Part shown: positions 1 through 9,224 of the stretch, piece by piece
How positions within the stretch are numbered: position 1 is the first letter of the stretch
How the letters are laid out: each line of letters starts with the position of its first letter
From: Streptacidiphilus sp. ASG 303
GTDB taxonomy: Bacteria; Actinomycetota; Actinomycetes; Streptomycetales; Streptomycetaceae
DNA length: 64,000 nt
Assembly (NCBI RefSeq): GCF_020991365.1
Contig: NZ_JAJLRA010000023.1
Coordinates: forward strand, 39,284 to 103,283
Direction of reading: 5' to 3'
Notes under the pieces: model-generated
What the model was told of the DNA's origin: nothing
The model's database searches: none
The model's input: only the letters and a program-made list of their open reading frames with translations
Translations under genes and position numbers: made by a program

Positions 1-489
1 CGGGACGGCTGGTTCGCCACCGGCGACCTCGGCTCCCTCGACGACGAGGGATACCTGACGATCACCGGCCGCAAGAAGGACGTGATCATCACCAGCAGCG
101 GCAAGTCCGTCGCCCCGGCCGTGCTGGAGGAGCGGGTGCGCTCCCACCCGCTGATCTCGCAGTGCCTGGTGGTGGGGGACAACCGCCCCTACGTGGGGGC
201 GCTGATCACCCTGGACCCGGACGCCCTGCTCCACTGGCAGCGGGTGCACCAGAAGCAGCCGGCGGCGAACTGGGGTGCGGTCGCCGACCAGGACCTGCAG
301 GAGGAGATCCAGCGGGTGGTCGTGACGGCCAACACCGCGGTGTCCCGCTCCGAGTCGATCCGGGCCTTCCGCATCCTGCCGTTCGAGTTCAGCATCGGGC
401 AGGGGCTGCTGACGCCGTCGCTCAAGCTGCGGCGGCGGGCGATCGTCAAGGCGTTCGCGGCGGACATCGAGGAGCTCTACACCTCCTGA
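1..489 (+). CDS. Long-chain acyl-CoA synthetase (AMP-binding enzyme), C-terminal part
   Basis: This open frame enters from the left edge and ends at TGA 487-489, giving the last 162 residues of an adenylate-forming enzyme. It contains the hinge region with TGDLG near residue 7 and the GRKKD motif near residue 23, followed by the mobile C-terminal domain. Family members activate fatty acids to acyl-AMP and then acyl-CoA in the cytoplasm. KSVAPAVLEE and the closing LTPSLKLRRR segment are typical of the FadD15-like long-chain branch. The start and most of the adenylation domain lie outside the window. The family call is firm; the exact substrate is not visible. Confidence 0.9.
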   Translation, partial: RDGWFATGDLGSLDDEGYLTITGRKKDVIITSSGKSVAPAVLEERVRSHPLISQCLVVGDNRPYVGALITLDPDALLHWQRVHQKQPAANWGAVADQDLQEEIQRVVVTANTAVSRSESIRAFRILPFEFSIGQGLLTPSLKLRRRAIVKAFAADIEELYTS

Positions 490-550
490 GACCGCCGCCC
501 CGCCCGTGCGGGCCGCCGCTCCCGGCCCGGCCCGCCCGGCCCCACCCGGC

Positions 551-691
551 TCACTCGGTCTGGGGCACCGCCGTCGTCCAGCTCCAGCCGTCGTCGTCCT
601 CGGGGCCGGTCGGCGGGGTCTCCGGACCGGTCGCGCCGGGTCCGGCGAGCGTCTCGGTGGGTGCCTCGGTGGGTGCCTCAATGAGTGCCAT
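551..691 (-). CDS. Candidate small acidic protein (46 aa)
   Basis: A leftward reading frame runs from ATG at 691 to TGA at 551. It encodes a 46-residue, proline- and threonine-rich acidic protein. The N-terminal part repeats EAPT twice, and the C-terminal part has three Asp followed by GWSW. Third codon positions are mostly G or C, as expected for coding sequence here. There is no clear Shine-Dalgarno sequence, and an in-frame ATG four codons upstream (703) is an alternative start. No family is recognised. It could be a small secreted, RiPP-like or regulatory peptide, or chance. It points away from the acyl-CoA synthetase end-to-end. Confidence 0.35.
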   Translation of the reverse strand: MALIEAPTEAPTETLAGPGATGPETPPTGPEDDDGWSWTTAVPQTE

Positions 692-1148
692 GCAGGGATC
701 CATGCCCGGGCGGCGCCGGGGAACGCCCGCCGGCGGCCCAGGTGCGTCCGAACGGGTGTCCGTACCGGCCGGTAGGGCGGCCGGAACTTCCCGTACCCGG
801 TCGTATTGTCAACCGCCGCCGACTGTGTCAGGCTCCGGATGCGGGCGGGGGTCCCCCCGTCTCCCGCCCGCACCAGAGCCGGAGCGCCGTCAGCGGCTCG
901 CGCCCGCGATGCACGCCATCGCCGCCGCGGGCCGGTCGGCGCTCCCGTGCGTTCCGGCCATCCCGCCGTGCCGCTCACTGGGCCCGGGGCCCCGCCCGCG
1001 AACCCCGCGCCCTCGCGGTCCCCGCACACCGCGGACCCCGTCCGCCCGGGCTGCCGTCAGCCCCCGGGAGAGCCGTCAGCCCCCGGGAAAGCCGGCAGGG
1101 CGCGGCCCCCGCCGTGGAGCGGGTCCGCGCCCTGCCGCGCCGGGCCGG
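692..1148. other. No convincing gene
   Basis: Open frames exist on both strands, as is usual at this GC content, but none shows a recognisable protein or a good ribosome-binding site. The segment carries short duplicated phrases near 1067-1091. It probably holds the 3' flank of the EF-hand gene and upstream sequence of the small leftward frame. Confidence 0.5.
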
Positions 1149-1361
1149 TCAGCCCTGCTGGGTGGCCCAGAACTCGTCCCACGAGATCAGGCCGTCGCCG
1201 TCGGTGTCGGCCGCCTTGATCACGCTCTTGGCGACCTCCTCCGTCACGTAGGGGTCGCCGAGCGCCGCCATGGTGCTCTTGTACTCGGCAGCCGAGATCT
1301 GGCCGTCGCCGTTGGCGTCGTACCGCTCGAACGCCGCCCTGGCCGCCTCGATGTCCGCCAT
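1149..1361 (-). CDS. Small EF-hand calcium-binding protein
   Basis: A 70-residue protein made of two EF-hand loops. Loop 1 starts at D15 with the pattern D-N-D-G-I-E, and loop 2 starts at D52 as DTDGDGLISWDE, so both have the expected acidic ligands at loop positions 1, 3, 5 and 12. It resembles the CabB/CabC/CabD-type small calmodulin-like proteins of Streptomyces, which buffer or sense calcium in the cytoplasm during development. The ATG at 1361 is chosen because GAGGAGGGG lies a few bases upstream; the longer upstream frame has low-complexity sequence. It is monocistronic and divergent from the ATP-binding protein gene at 1642. Confidence 0.9.
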   Translation of the reverse strand: MADIEAARAAFERYDANGDGQISAAEYKSTMAALGDPYVTEEVAKSVIKAADTDGDGLISWDEFWATQQG

Positions 1362-1641
1362 GTGGGTGCCCCTCCTCATTCGGGTGTCTTTGGCAGCGGG
1401 CACGGTAGCAGCACGGCAGGTCGGGCCAGTAGCGGGTGTCCGTGCCGCGCCGCCCGCGGGCGCGCGGACGGCCGGACCGGGAGGCGGACGGGAGGGCCGC
1501 GGACCCGGCCCCTGCCCGGCCCGCGCCCGGTCCCCGGTACGGTGGACCGGGGCCGCGGCCGGACGCACGCGTCCGGCCCGCTCCGACGGGGGTGCAGGGA
1601 AGCGAGAAGGAGGCGCCGCGGGCGCTGGAGGTGCGGGAGCC

Positions 1642-2667
1642 GTGATCGAGGGCACGCAGCCGGACGCCGGACCGGTGTCCACGGGGCCGCCGGCCGGGGG
1701 GCGGGCCGCCGCCGTGCAGGTCGACGCGGCGCCGGAGCGGACGGGGTTCGCCCATCCCGCGCTGTTCTACCGGGACCAGGAGGACTTCCTGGCGGGCGTC
1801 GGCGGTTTCGTCCGCGAGGGGCTGGAGGCCGGTGAGCCGGTGCTGGTCGCCGTCCCCGGGCCGCGCCTGGGTCCGCTGCGCGAGCGGCTGGGCGACTGCG
1901 CGGCCGGGGTCTCCTTCGCGGACATGGCCGAGCTGGGCCGCAACCCGGGCCGCATCCTGGCGGCGCTGCGCGAGTTCGCCGACGCCGGCGGCGCGGGCCG
2001 CACCCGGATGGTCGGCGAGCCGATCTGGGCGTCCCGCTCCCCGGCCGAGGTGCGCGAGGCCACCCGCCACGAGGCGCTCATCAACCTGGCCTTCCGGGAC
2101 CGCCCGGTCAGCGTCCTGTGCCCGTACGACACGGACGGGCTGGAGCCGTACGTCATCGAGGACGCCCTGCGCACGCACCCGGAGGTCATCCGCGACGGGC
2201 TCCCGGCCCCCTCGGCGGAGTTCGCCGACCCGGCCGAGGTCTGCGCCGACTGCGACACCGTGCTGGCCGAGCCGGCCGCCGCCGAGGAGCTGTCCTACGC
2301 GTCCGGGGGCCTCGCCGAGGTCCGCCGCTGGCTCGACGAGCGACTGGCGGCGACCGGACTGGACCGGCAGCGGCGCGGCGACCTCGTCCTCGCCGTCGGT
2401 GAGGCCGCGGGCAACTCGGTCGTGCACGGCGGCGGCCGCGGCGTCCTGCGGGTGTGGCCGCAGGCGGGCTCCGTGGTGGCGGAGGTCCGCGACGCGGGCC
2501 GGCTGGCCGACCTGCTGGCCGGCCGGCGCCGGCCGGGGGTGGCGACGGCGGACGGCGGCCGCGGCCTGTGGATGATCCACCAGCTGTGCGACCTGGTCGA
2601 GGTGCGGTCCGACGACCGCGGCCTGACGCTCCGCCTCCACGTGGACGTGGGTCCCGGCGCGCCCTGA
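1642..2667 (+). CDS. MEDS-domain / HATPase_c anti-sigma-type sensor protein
   Basis: This 341-residue cytoplasmic protein joins two domains. Residues about 35-200 match the MEDS (methanogen/DcmR sensory) domain, beginning HPALFYRDQEDF. Residues about 230-341 match an RsbW/SpoIIAB-like ATPase, with the N box ELA-type segment LVLAVGEAAGNSVVHGG and the G box GGRGLWMIHQL. Proteins of this design in actinobacteria act as anti-sigma or stress-sensing switches. The GTG at 1642 is chosen because it precedes the conserved region and follows a GGAG; earlier in-frame codons lie in low-complexity sequence. It stands just upstream of a SpoIIE phosphatase gene, a plausible partner in a partner-switching pathway (inference). 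Confidence 0.85.
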   Translation: MIEGTQPDAGPVSTGPPAGGRAAAVQVDAAPERTGFAHPALFYRDQEDFLAGVGGFVREGLEAGEPVLVAVPGPRLGPLRERLGDCAAGVSFADMAELGRNPGRILAALREFADAGGAGRTRMVGEPIWASRSPAEVREATRHEALINLAFRDRPVSVLCPYDTDGLEPYVIEDALRTHPEVIRDGLPAPSAEFADPAEVCADCDTVLAEPAAAEELSYASGGLAEVRRWLDERLAATGLDRQRRGDLVLAVGEAAGNSVVHGGGRGVLRVWPQAGSVVAEVRDAGRLADLLAGRRRPGVATADGGRGLWMIHQLCDLVEVRSDDRGLTLRLHVDVGPGAP

Positions 2668-3165
2668 CGCGCTGTCCGGGATGCAGCCGCGCCGTCCGGG
2701 ACGCCGGTTCCGACCACCCCGTCCGGGGGAAGACCGTTGACTTGGGGCAAGGATTTCGGTCGGACGTGGCATCATCTCGGGAGGGTGCCGCGGAGACCCC
2801 CGCGGACCGTGCGAAGGCCCGTCCCGGAGCGGCCGGGCCCGGCGGGGCACAGTGAGGGCGGAGATGGACGATGCTTCCGGAACGGCCGTGCGGGAGCTCC
2901 GCGGCATGCCCGTCCCGCACGCCGGCGGCAGCCCGGCCGGGACGGGGGCGCGGTGCTGCCCTCCGGACGCCGGCCCCGCCCTCGTGGACGTGGTGACGGC
3001 ACCCGGCAGGGACGGCAGTGCCGAGGCCGCCGCCCGCGGCACGTCCGGCCCCGCCGGGCCGCCGGCCGCCGCCGCGGAGGCCGCGGCGGGTCGCCGGGGG
3101 AGGGGTCTCGCCGCGGCGGCCGCCGGCCCGCTCGCCGGTCCGGTGGGCACCCGCGGACGCGTGCG
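2668..3165. other. Upstream region of the SpoIIE gene; possible small ORF
   Basis: About 500 bp without a clear gene. A TTGACT sequence at 2738-2743 could be a -35 element. A frame from ATG 2864 (with GAGGGCGGAG just before it) to TGA 3193 could encode 109 Ala/Gly-rich residues, but its composition is not persuasive. The SpoIIE frame is also open through this segment, but there it reads as Arg/Pro-rich sequence. Confidence 0.4.
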
Positions 3166-5775
3166 GTGCGTGCAGCGGTGGCAGGACCGCTGACCGGCCG
3201 GGTCCCGGTCCCCGGGCCGCGGCCGGCCGGGGGAGGCCCGGCCGGGGAGTCCGCGGCCGACGGGCCGACGCCGGGCGAGCACCCTCCCGACGGCCGGACA
3301 CCCGCCGCGCGGACACCCGACGGGCAGCCGGACGCGCGGACCCCGGACACCGGGCGGCCGGACACGCGGACCCCGGACACGCGGACCCCGGGCCCGCGGA
3401 CCCCGGACGCGGCAGCGCCGGAGGCGGACGCGCCGCACCCCGGCGTGGACCTGCTCGCCCGGACCGTCGACCGCCTCCGCGCCGAGTCGGGCGCCGCGGC
3501 GCTGGTCGAACTGGCCAAGGGGGTTCTCGTCGAGCGCCTGCGGTGCAGCCCGGCCGAGGCCGCCCGCCACCTGCGCCGGCTCGCGGCCGACGCACGGCTG
3601 CCGCTGCCGGAGCTGGCCGCCGACGTCGTCGGCCGGGCCGCCGGCGACGCCGTCGCCCGGGCCTCCGCGCAGGACCGTGCCGCCGCGCGCGCCGCCGACC
3701 CGGCCGCGGACGGCGCCGCCGGGACGACCCCCGTACCGGGGCCGGCCGACTCGCCCGCGGTGCGGCTGCGGGCCGCCGAGTGCGCCGCCCTGGCCGCCGG
3801 CGACGCCGGTGCCGCCGCCCGCGCCCTGCTGGAGCAGGTCGCGGCGCCGCTCGGCGCCACCGCCGTCGCCGTGTGGGCCGCCTCGCCGGACGGGACCCTC
3901 GCGCTCGCCGGACAGGCCGGGTTCGGCGCGGCCGAGGCGGCCCGCTGGCGCCACGTCCCGCCCGGCGTGGGCACCCTCGCCCAGCGGGCCCTCGCCGAGC
4001 GCCGCACCCTGTGGGTCCCGGAGCTGCGCGTCCGCGCCGCCGACCCCGGCGCCGCCACCGTCGGCCGCACCGCCGCGGCCACCTCCGGCGCCCGCGCGGT
4101 CCTGCCCGCAGGCCCCGGCGGCGGCCCGCTGGGCGTGCTGGAGGTCGCCTGGCCCGACGCGCGCCCCCCGCTCCACCCCGGCCTGCAGCGCCAGCTGGAG
4201 GCCCTGGCGGACATCTGCGGGCACACCCTGGACGCCGTCGGGGACCAGGACGGGCCCGCCGCCGGGCCCGACCGCCGCCAGGACCTGCTCGACGGCCTGC
4301 TGGACCCGGCGGTCCTGCTCCGCCCGGTCCGCCGGGCCGACGGCCGGGTCGCCGACTTCCGCATCGAGGCGCTCAACGAGCACTACCGGGACCCGGCGGG
4401 CCGCCCCCCGGGCAGCCTCGTCGGCCGCGGCCTGCTGGAGGCGTACCCGCTGGCCGCCGCCGAGGGCGGGATCTTCCACCGGGCGGTCCGCACCCTCGCC
4501 ACCGGGGAGCCGCACCGCGTCGACGGCGTCCGGTTCCGCGTGCGCACGCCGGACGGCTCGGACACCGTGGAGTCCGCCATCGGGATGAGCCGCCTCGACG
4601 ACGCCGTCCTGCTCACCTGGCGCACCCCCACCGAGGAGGCCCGGCTCGCCCACCTGCTCCAGCACGCGCAGCGGCTCGGCCGGATCGGCGGCTTCGAGGA
4701 GGACCTCACCGCCGGCACGGTGACCTGGAACAGCCAGCTCCGCTCCCTGTACGGACTGGCGCCCGACGACCCCCCGGTGCCCCTGGCCCGGCTCGCCGCC
4801 CACGCCCACCCCGACGACGCCCTCGCCGTCGGCCGCTTCCTGCGCACCGTGCTGCACCGCGGCGCGGAGGGCTCCGCCACCTTCCGGCTGGTCCGCGCCG
4901 ACGGCCCGGTGCGGCACGTGCGGGTGGTCGCCGAGCCGGTCCGGGGCGACGACGGCCGCCCCACCGCCGTCCGCGGCGCCTACCAGGACGTCTCCACCCA
5001 GCACTGGACGGAGGTGGCCCTCGCCGCCACCCGCGACCGGCTCGCCGACTCCGAGCAGCGCTCCGCCGACCGCCACCGCCTCGCCCTCGACCTGCAGCAG
5101 GCGATCATGCCGCCCACCGCGCCGCCGGTCGACGCGGCCCGCCTGCTGGCCGCCGCCCGCTACCGGCCCGCCGAGAAGGGCCACCGGGTCGGCGGCGACT
5201 GGTACGACGCCGCGGTGCTGCCCGACGGGCGGGTGATGCTCGCCGTCGGCGACGTGGCCGGCCACGGCATCGCCGCCGCCACCGGCATGGTGGTGCTCCG
5301 CAACGCCCTGCGCGGACTCGCCGCCACCGGCGCCGGGCCCGGCCGGCTGCTCGGCTGGCTCAACACGGTCGCCCACCACCTCACCGAGCACGTCACCGCG
5401 ACCGCCGTCTGCGGCCTCTACGACCCGGCGACCCGCACCCTGCGCTGGGCGCGCGCCGGCCACCTGCCGCCGGTGCTGGTCCGGGGCGGTACGGCCGAGG
5501 CGCTGCCGCTGCCCGGCGGCGTCCTGCTCGGCGGGCTCTCGGACGCGTCGTACGAGGAGAGCAGCCTGGTGCTGGAACGCGGCGACACCCTGCTGATCTA
5601 CACCGACGGCCTCATCGAGCGGCGGGACTGCTCGGTGCAGGAGTCGATCGCCCGGCTGCTGCGGACCGCGGGCGACGCCGACGACGACCTGGAGCGGTAC
5701 CTCGACCGGCTGCTGACCCACAGCAACGCCGACACCGACGACGACACCTGCCTGATCGGGGTGCGCCCGCATTGA
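3166..5775 (+). CDS. Multisensor PP2C (SpoIIE-family) phosphatase with ANTAR-like, GAF and PAS domains
   Basis: About 869 residues. The order is: a Pro/Thr/Asp-rich linker with PDTRTPD repeats (20-90), an ANTAR-like helical segment around ELAKGVLVERL (93-165), GAF (about 198-358), two PAS domains (about 375-490 and 492-620), and a C-terminal SpoIIE/PP2C domain (640-869). The phosphatase domain has GGDWYD, VGDVAGHG and the late DDDTCLIG motif, which supply metal-binding acids. Such enzymes dephosphorylate anti-anti-sigma factors in stress and development signalling. The start is uncertain: GTG 3166 and GTG 3178 fit, and upstream sequence is low-complexity. It is convergent with the TetR gene. 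Confidence 0.85.
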   Translation: MRAAVAGPLTGRVPVPGPRPAGGGPAGESAADGPTPGEHPPDGRTPAARTPDGQPDARTPDTGRPDTRTPDTRTPGPRTPDAAAPEADAPHPGVDLLARTVDRLRAESGAAALVELAKGVLVERLRCSPAEAARHLRRLAADARLPLPELAADVVGRAAGDAVARASAQDRAAARAADPAADGAAGTTPVPGPADSPAVRLRAAECAALAAGDAGAAARALLEQVAAPLGATAVAVWAASPDGTLALAGQAGFGAAEAARWRHVPPGVGTLAQRALAERRTLWVPELRVRAADPGAATVGRTAAATSGARAVLPAGPGGGPLGVLEVAWPDARPPLHPGLQRQLEALADICGHTLDAVGDQDGPAAGPDRRQDLLDGLLDPAVLLRPVRRADGRVADFRIEALNEHYRDPAGRPPGSLVGRGLLEAYPLAAAEGGIFHRAVRTLATGEPHRVDGVRFRVRTPDGSDTVESAIGMSRLDDAVLLTWRTPTEEARLAHLLQHAQRLGRIGGFEEDLTAGTVTWNSQLRSLYGLAPDDPPVPLARLAAHAHPDDALAVGRFLRTVLHRGAEGSATFRLVRADGPVRHVRVVAEPVRGDDGRPTAVRGAYQDVSTQHWTEVALAATRDRLADSEQRSADRHRLALDLQQAIMPPTAPPVDAARLLAAARYRPAEKGHRVGGDWYDAAVLPDGRVMLAVGDVAGHGIAAATGMVVLRNALRGLAATGAGPGRLLGWLNTVAHHLTEHVTATAVCGLYDPATRTLRWARAGHLPPVLVRGGTAEALPLPGGVLLGGLSDASYEESSLVLERGDTLLIYTDGLIERRDCSVQESIARLLRTAGDADDDLERYLDRLLTHSNADTDDDTCLIGVRPH

Positions 5776-5776
5776 C

Positions 5777-5803
5777 GGGGCTCCCGGCCCCGCCGGGGAG
5801 GCC
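5777..5803. terminator. Possible bidirectional terminator
   Basis: A GC-rich imperfect inverted repeat, GGGCTCCCGG then CCGGGGAGGCCC, sits between the convergent SpoIIE and TetR stop codons. The stem is imperfect, with unpaired bases, so this is a weak call. Confidence 0.35.
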
Positions 5804-5811
5804 CGCGCGGG

Positions 5812-6399
5812 TCAGCGGGCCGCCAGACCGTTCAGGAGCAGCGCCCAGACGGCCTCCAGGTCGGCGTCCGTCCGCGGGTCCGTCCACTCCGCCGCGTGGC
5901 AGGGGTCGTGGAAGCGGGCGGTGGCCTGGAAGACCGCCCGCGCCGCGGCGCGGACGTCGCAGGCGGCGAACACGCCCTGCGCGACGCCGTCCGCGACGAT
6001 CGCCGCGAGCTGTCCGACCAGGGTCTCCAGGTGCCGTTCGACCACCGTGCTCGCGGTCTGCCCGATCAGTGCCGTGTAGGTGGCGAACAGCTCCGGGTCG
6101 TCCAGCGCCTTGCGCCGCTTGGCGGTGAAGAGCGCCAGCAGCCAGCGGTGCAGCCGGTCGGCGGCCGGGCCGTCCTCGGCGGTGATGCCCGCCAGCTCCC
6201 GGTGCGCCCGGTCCAGCCACCGCTCGGTGACGGCCTCGCGCAGCGCCGCCTTGCTGGCGAAGTGACGGTAGACGCTGCCGTGGCTGACCCCGAGCGCCCG
6301 CGCGACGTCGACGACGGTGGCCTTGGCGGGGCCGTACCGGCGCAGGACGTCCTCGGTCGCCCGCAGGATCTGCTCGGGGGTCAGTGCGCTCTCCGTCAC
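5812..6399 (-). CDS. TetR-family transcriptional regulator
   Basis: A 195-residue repressor. The helix-turn-helix lies in residues about 10-55 (KATVVDVARALGVSHGSVYRH), and the rest forms the ligand-binding helical domain (TetR_C_7-like). The GTG at 6399 is chosen because the family N terminus begins a few residues before the HTH; the longer upstream frame is Arg-rich filler. It follows the aldo/keto reductase gene by 14 bp on the same strand, so the two are probably co-transcribed. A perfect inverted repeat upstream of that reductase (7490-7517) is the likely operator, which would make the regulator autorepressing. Inducer unknown. Confidence 0.92.
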   Translation of the reverse strand: MTESALTPEQILRATEDVLRRYGPAKATVVDVARALGVSHGSVYRHFASKAALREAVTERWLDRAHRELAGITAEDGPAADRLHRWLLALFTAKRRKALDDPELFATYTALIGQTASTVVERHLETLVGQLAAIVADGVAQGVFAACDVRAAARAVFQATARFHDPCHAAEWTDPRTDADLEAVWALLLNGLAAR

Positions 6400-6413
6400 G
6401 GGGCGGGTCGTCC

Positions 6414-7442
6414 TCAGTGCTCGCGGTCGCGGGGGGCGGCGGTCCCGCCGGACTCGCTGTCCAGCATCGCCATCTGGTCCGCAGCGTACCGGTCGCCCGC
6501 GGCGGACCCGGCGGGCACCGCCTCCTCGATGCGGGCGAGGTCCTCGGCGGTCAGCCGCAGGTCCAGCGCGCCCAGCGCCTCCGCCAGCCGGTCCCGGCGG
6601 CGGGCGCCGACCAGCGGCACGACGTCCTCGCCGCGGGAGAGCACCCACGCGACCGCGGCCTGCGCCACGGTGGCCCCGCGCCCCTCGGCGACCGTGCGCA
6701 GCGCCTCGACCAGCGCCAGGTTGTGGGCGAGGTTGTCGCCCGCGAAGCGGGGGCTGTGGGAGCGGAAGTCGCCGGGGGCGGCCTCCCGGTCCTTGCTCCA
6801 GCGGCCGCTCAGCAGGCCCCGGGAGAGCACCCCGTACGCGGTGATCCCGACGCCCAGCTCCCGGGCCGCGGGCAGGATCTCCGCCTCGATGCCGCGGGAG
6901 AGCAGCGAGTACTCGATCTGCAGGTCGGCGACCGGGTGCACGGCGTGGGCGCGGCGCAGGGTCTCGGCGCCCACCTCGGAGAGGCCGACGTGGCGGACGT
7001 ACCCGGCCTGGACCAGCTCGGCGATCGCGCCGACGGTCTCCTCGACCGGGACGGCCGGGTCGAGCCGGGCCGGGCGGTACACGTCGACGTGGTCGGTGCC
7101 CAGGCGCTGCAGGGTGTAGGCGAGGGCGGTCTTCACGGCGGCGGGGCGGCAGTCCACGCCCAGCCAGCCGCCGTCCGGGCCGCGCTGAGCGCCGAACTTC
7201 ACGCTCAGCACGACCCGGTCGCGGTCGCGGCCGCGCAGCGCCTCGCGGATGAGCATCTCGTTGTGGCCCATGCCGTAGAAGTCGCCGGTGTCGAGCAGGG
7301 TGACCCCGGCGTCGAGGGCGGCGTGGACGGTGGCGATCGACTCGGTCTCGTCGGCGGGCCCGTAGAGCGCGGACATGCCCATGCAGCCGAGTCCGAGGGC
7401 GGAGACGGCGGGTCCGGCGGTGCCGAGGGTGCGGGTGGTCAT
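6414..7442 (-). CDS. Aldo/keto reductase
   Basis: A 342-residue NADPH-dependent oxidoreductase of the aldo/keto reductase superfamily (AKR13-like). It has the N-terminal strand [20 protein letters not shown], the catalytic Asp/Tyr region [14 protein letters not shown] (D and Y of the tetrad), the [11 protein letters not shown] strand and a C-terminal cofactor-binding segment [12 protein letters not shown]. The usual length is about 330 residues. The ATG at 7442 has AGGGAG upstream, whereas the 22 extra codons to 7508 run into the operator. It is the first gene of a two-gene operon with the TetR regulator, so its expression is probably relieved when the regulator binds its ligand. Confidence 0.93.
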   Translation of the reverse strand: MTTRTLGTAGPAVSALGLGCMGMSALYGPADETESIATVHAALDAGVTLLDTGDFYGMGHNEMLIREALRGRDRDRVVLSVKFGAQRGPDGGWLGVDCRPAAVKTALAYTLQRLGTDHVDVYRPARLDPAVPVEETVGAIAELVQAGYVRHVGLSEVGAETLRRAHAVHPVADLQIEYSLLSRGIEAEILPAARELGVGITAYGVLSRGLLSGRWSKDREAAPGDFRSHSPRFAGDNLAHNLALVEALRTVAEGRGATVAQAAVAWVLSRGEDVVPLVGARRRDRLAEALGALDLRLTAEDLARIEEAVPAGSAAGDRYAADQMAMLDSESGGTAAPRDREH

Positions 7443-7489
7443 CACGGGGGTACTCCCTGGGGTCGGTGGTGGGACCAGCATGGCATCAC

Positions 7490-7517
7490 GAATGACAGAT
7501 TTCAACATCTGTCATTC
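7490..7517. promoter_or_regulatory. Perfect 11-bp inverted repeat, probable TetR operator
   Basis: GAATGACAGAT at 7490-7500 and its exact reverse complement ATCTGTCATTC at 7507-7517 are separated by 6 bp. It lies 48 bp upstream of the aldo/keto reductase start. TGACAGAT half sites are common for TetR repressors, and the gene pair downstream encodes one. Confidence 0.8.
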
Positions 7518-7653
7518 ATGCATGCGTCCGGCGCCGTCCCCGCCCCCCCGGCGCCCCCTCCGCCGCCGCCCCGGTGCTCGCGGCAGCCGGGGCACCCGTG
7601 CCGGTCCTCCGGCCGGTGCGGCGGCGGGGCCCCCACGGGCGTACGGTGGCCCC

Positions 7654-8619
7654 GTGAGCAACCTCGATGTCCGGCCCGTGCCCACCGTCTGCGGCGGCCG
7701 CCGGTCCGTCCCCGGCGGCCCGGTGCGCGACGTGCTGCCCGGCCGCACCGTCCTGCTGGGCGAGTCCACGCAGGTCCGCAGGGTCCTGCCCACCCTCGGC
7801 CGCCGCATGGTCGGCGCCTGGTGCTTCGTCGACCACTACGGGCCCGACGACATCACCGCCGAGCCCGGCATGCAGGTGCCGCCGCACCCCCACATCGGGC
7901 TGCAGACCGTCAGCTGGCTGCTCGACGGCGAGATCCTGCACCGCGACAGCACCGGGAGCGTGCAGACGATCCGCCCCGGCGAGCTGGGCCTGATGACCGC
8001 CGGCCGGGCCATCGCCCACTCCGAGCAGTCGCCCGCCCCCCACCCCGCGCTGCTGCACGGCGCCCAGCTCTGGGTCGCCCTGCCCGAGGAGCACCGCCGC
8101 ACCGACCCCGGATTCGAGCACCACGCCGACCTGCCCGTCGTCACCGCCCCCGGACTGCGGGCCACGGTCGCCATGGGCGAACTCGACGGCGCCGCCTCCC
8201 CCGGCACCGCCTTCTCGCCCCTGGTCGGCGCCGAGGTCGTGCTCGCCGCCGGCGCCGAGGCCGCGCTGCCGCTGGAGCGCGACTTCGAGTACGCGGTGCT
8301 CACCCTCTCCGGCGCCCCCGAGGCCGACGGCGTCCGACTCGACCCGGGCGCCCTGCTCTACCTCGGCTCCGGCCGCGACGCCCTGCGCCTGCGCGGCGAC
8401 TCCGACGCCCGGCTCCTCCTCCTCGGCGGCGAGCCCTTCGACGAGGAGATCGTCATGTGGTGGAACTTCATCGCCAGGGACAGCGAGGAGATCGTACAGG
8501 CCAGGCAGGAGTGGGAGGAGGGCGTCCGCTTCGGCCAGGTCCACGGCTACGACGGCCTCCGGCTCCCGGCCCCGAACCTCCCTCCGGGCCCTCTCAAGCC
8601 GCGTGGACGGGCGCGCTGA
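7654..8619 (+). CDS. Pirin family protein
   Basis: A 321-residue bicupin. The N-terminal cupin has the metal-binding pattern of pirins, with PPHPHIGLQTVSWLLDGE (two His and later Glu) and the following GELGLMTAGRAIAHSE (third His). The Pirin_C half ends with LLLLGGEPFDEEIVMWWNF, a hallmark of the family. Pirins are Fe-binding proteins; some are quercetinases, others act as redox or metabolic modulators. The GTG at 7654 lies directly before the conserved N terminus. The gene is divergent from the aldo/keto reductase operon and separated from it by the operator, so the TetR protein might also control it (inference). Confidence 0.93.
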   Translation: MSNLDVRPVPTVCGGRRSVPGGPVRDVLPGRTVLLGESTQVRRVLPTLGRRMVGAWCFVDHYGPDDITAEPGMQVPPHPHIGLQTVSWLLDGEILHRDSTGSVQTIRPGELGLMTAGRAIAHSEQSPAPHPALLHGAQLWVALPEEHRRTDPGFEHHADLPVVTAPGLRATVAMGELDGAASPGTAFSPLVGAEVVLAAGAEAALPLERDFEYAVLTLSGAPEADGVRLDPGALLYLGSGRDALRLRGDSDARLLLLGGEPFDEEIVMWWNFIARDSEEIVQARQEWEEGVRFGQVHGYDGLRLPAPNLPPGPLKPRGRAR

Positions 8620-9072
8620 GCTGTGGTTTTCAAGGCTCCGTATCTCGACGGCTGGGCGCCCGAGTGTGTCACCGCGTCTTGTCGACTCTGTCGGTCGCTT
8701 GGTTGGCAGAGTCGCCGTACGACTGTCTAAGGCGTCGGCTGTCAGTCGTGTCTACGGCAGCTTATGACAAGGCGTGCCAAGGCTAATGCTGACTCAATGC
8801 TGACTTTTATGATTGGCTGTCAGGTTGCGTCGAAGGGTGAGGGCCATCCAGTTCTGGTGTCTGTCTAGTGTCTTGTGAAGGTCCGAACGGCCAGTCTCTT
8901 CGGAGGCGGACTCGGCCGACGGTGATAGGTCTCTGAGCCGGCGAATCACTCGCTGTTCCATTGGCGCGCGGCTGACAGCGCCTGTACGAAACTGACAAGT
9001 TGGTTCGAGATCGCCGATGTCGTCTGTGAGCACTCCGACGCATCTTCGTGGCATGCAGTCGATTGCCATTCC
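8620..9072. other. Gene-free flank at the old end of CRISPR array 1
   Basis: This stretch is less GC-rich than its surroundings. It contains a 9-bp tandem direct repeat AATGCTGAC (8785-8793 and 8796-8804). Frames here run into array repeats and are not credible. It lies at the leader-distal end of the array and shows no further repeats at the 61-bp phase. Confidence 0.6.
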
Positions 9073-9224
9073 GGGAACACCCCCCGCATCGGCGGGGAGG
9101 ACGAGCGCACCACACTCACGATGTCCCCGCCGTCCGGAACACCCCCGCATCGGCGGGGAGGACACCCATCAGGAGGACCCCATGTCCATGTCCCACGGAA
9201 CACCCCCGCATCGGCGGGGAGGAC

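Noticed and set aside
1057..5772. A 1571-codon leftward frame opposite the SpoIIE gene
   Set aside because: It is the GC-rich antisense shadow of recognised genes and shows no domain.
9028..9055. A repeat-like sequence (GAGCACTCCGACGCATC) just outside array 1
   Set aside because: It lies 47 bp, not 61 bp, from the first repeat and lacks paired stem bases, so chance similarity is more likely.
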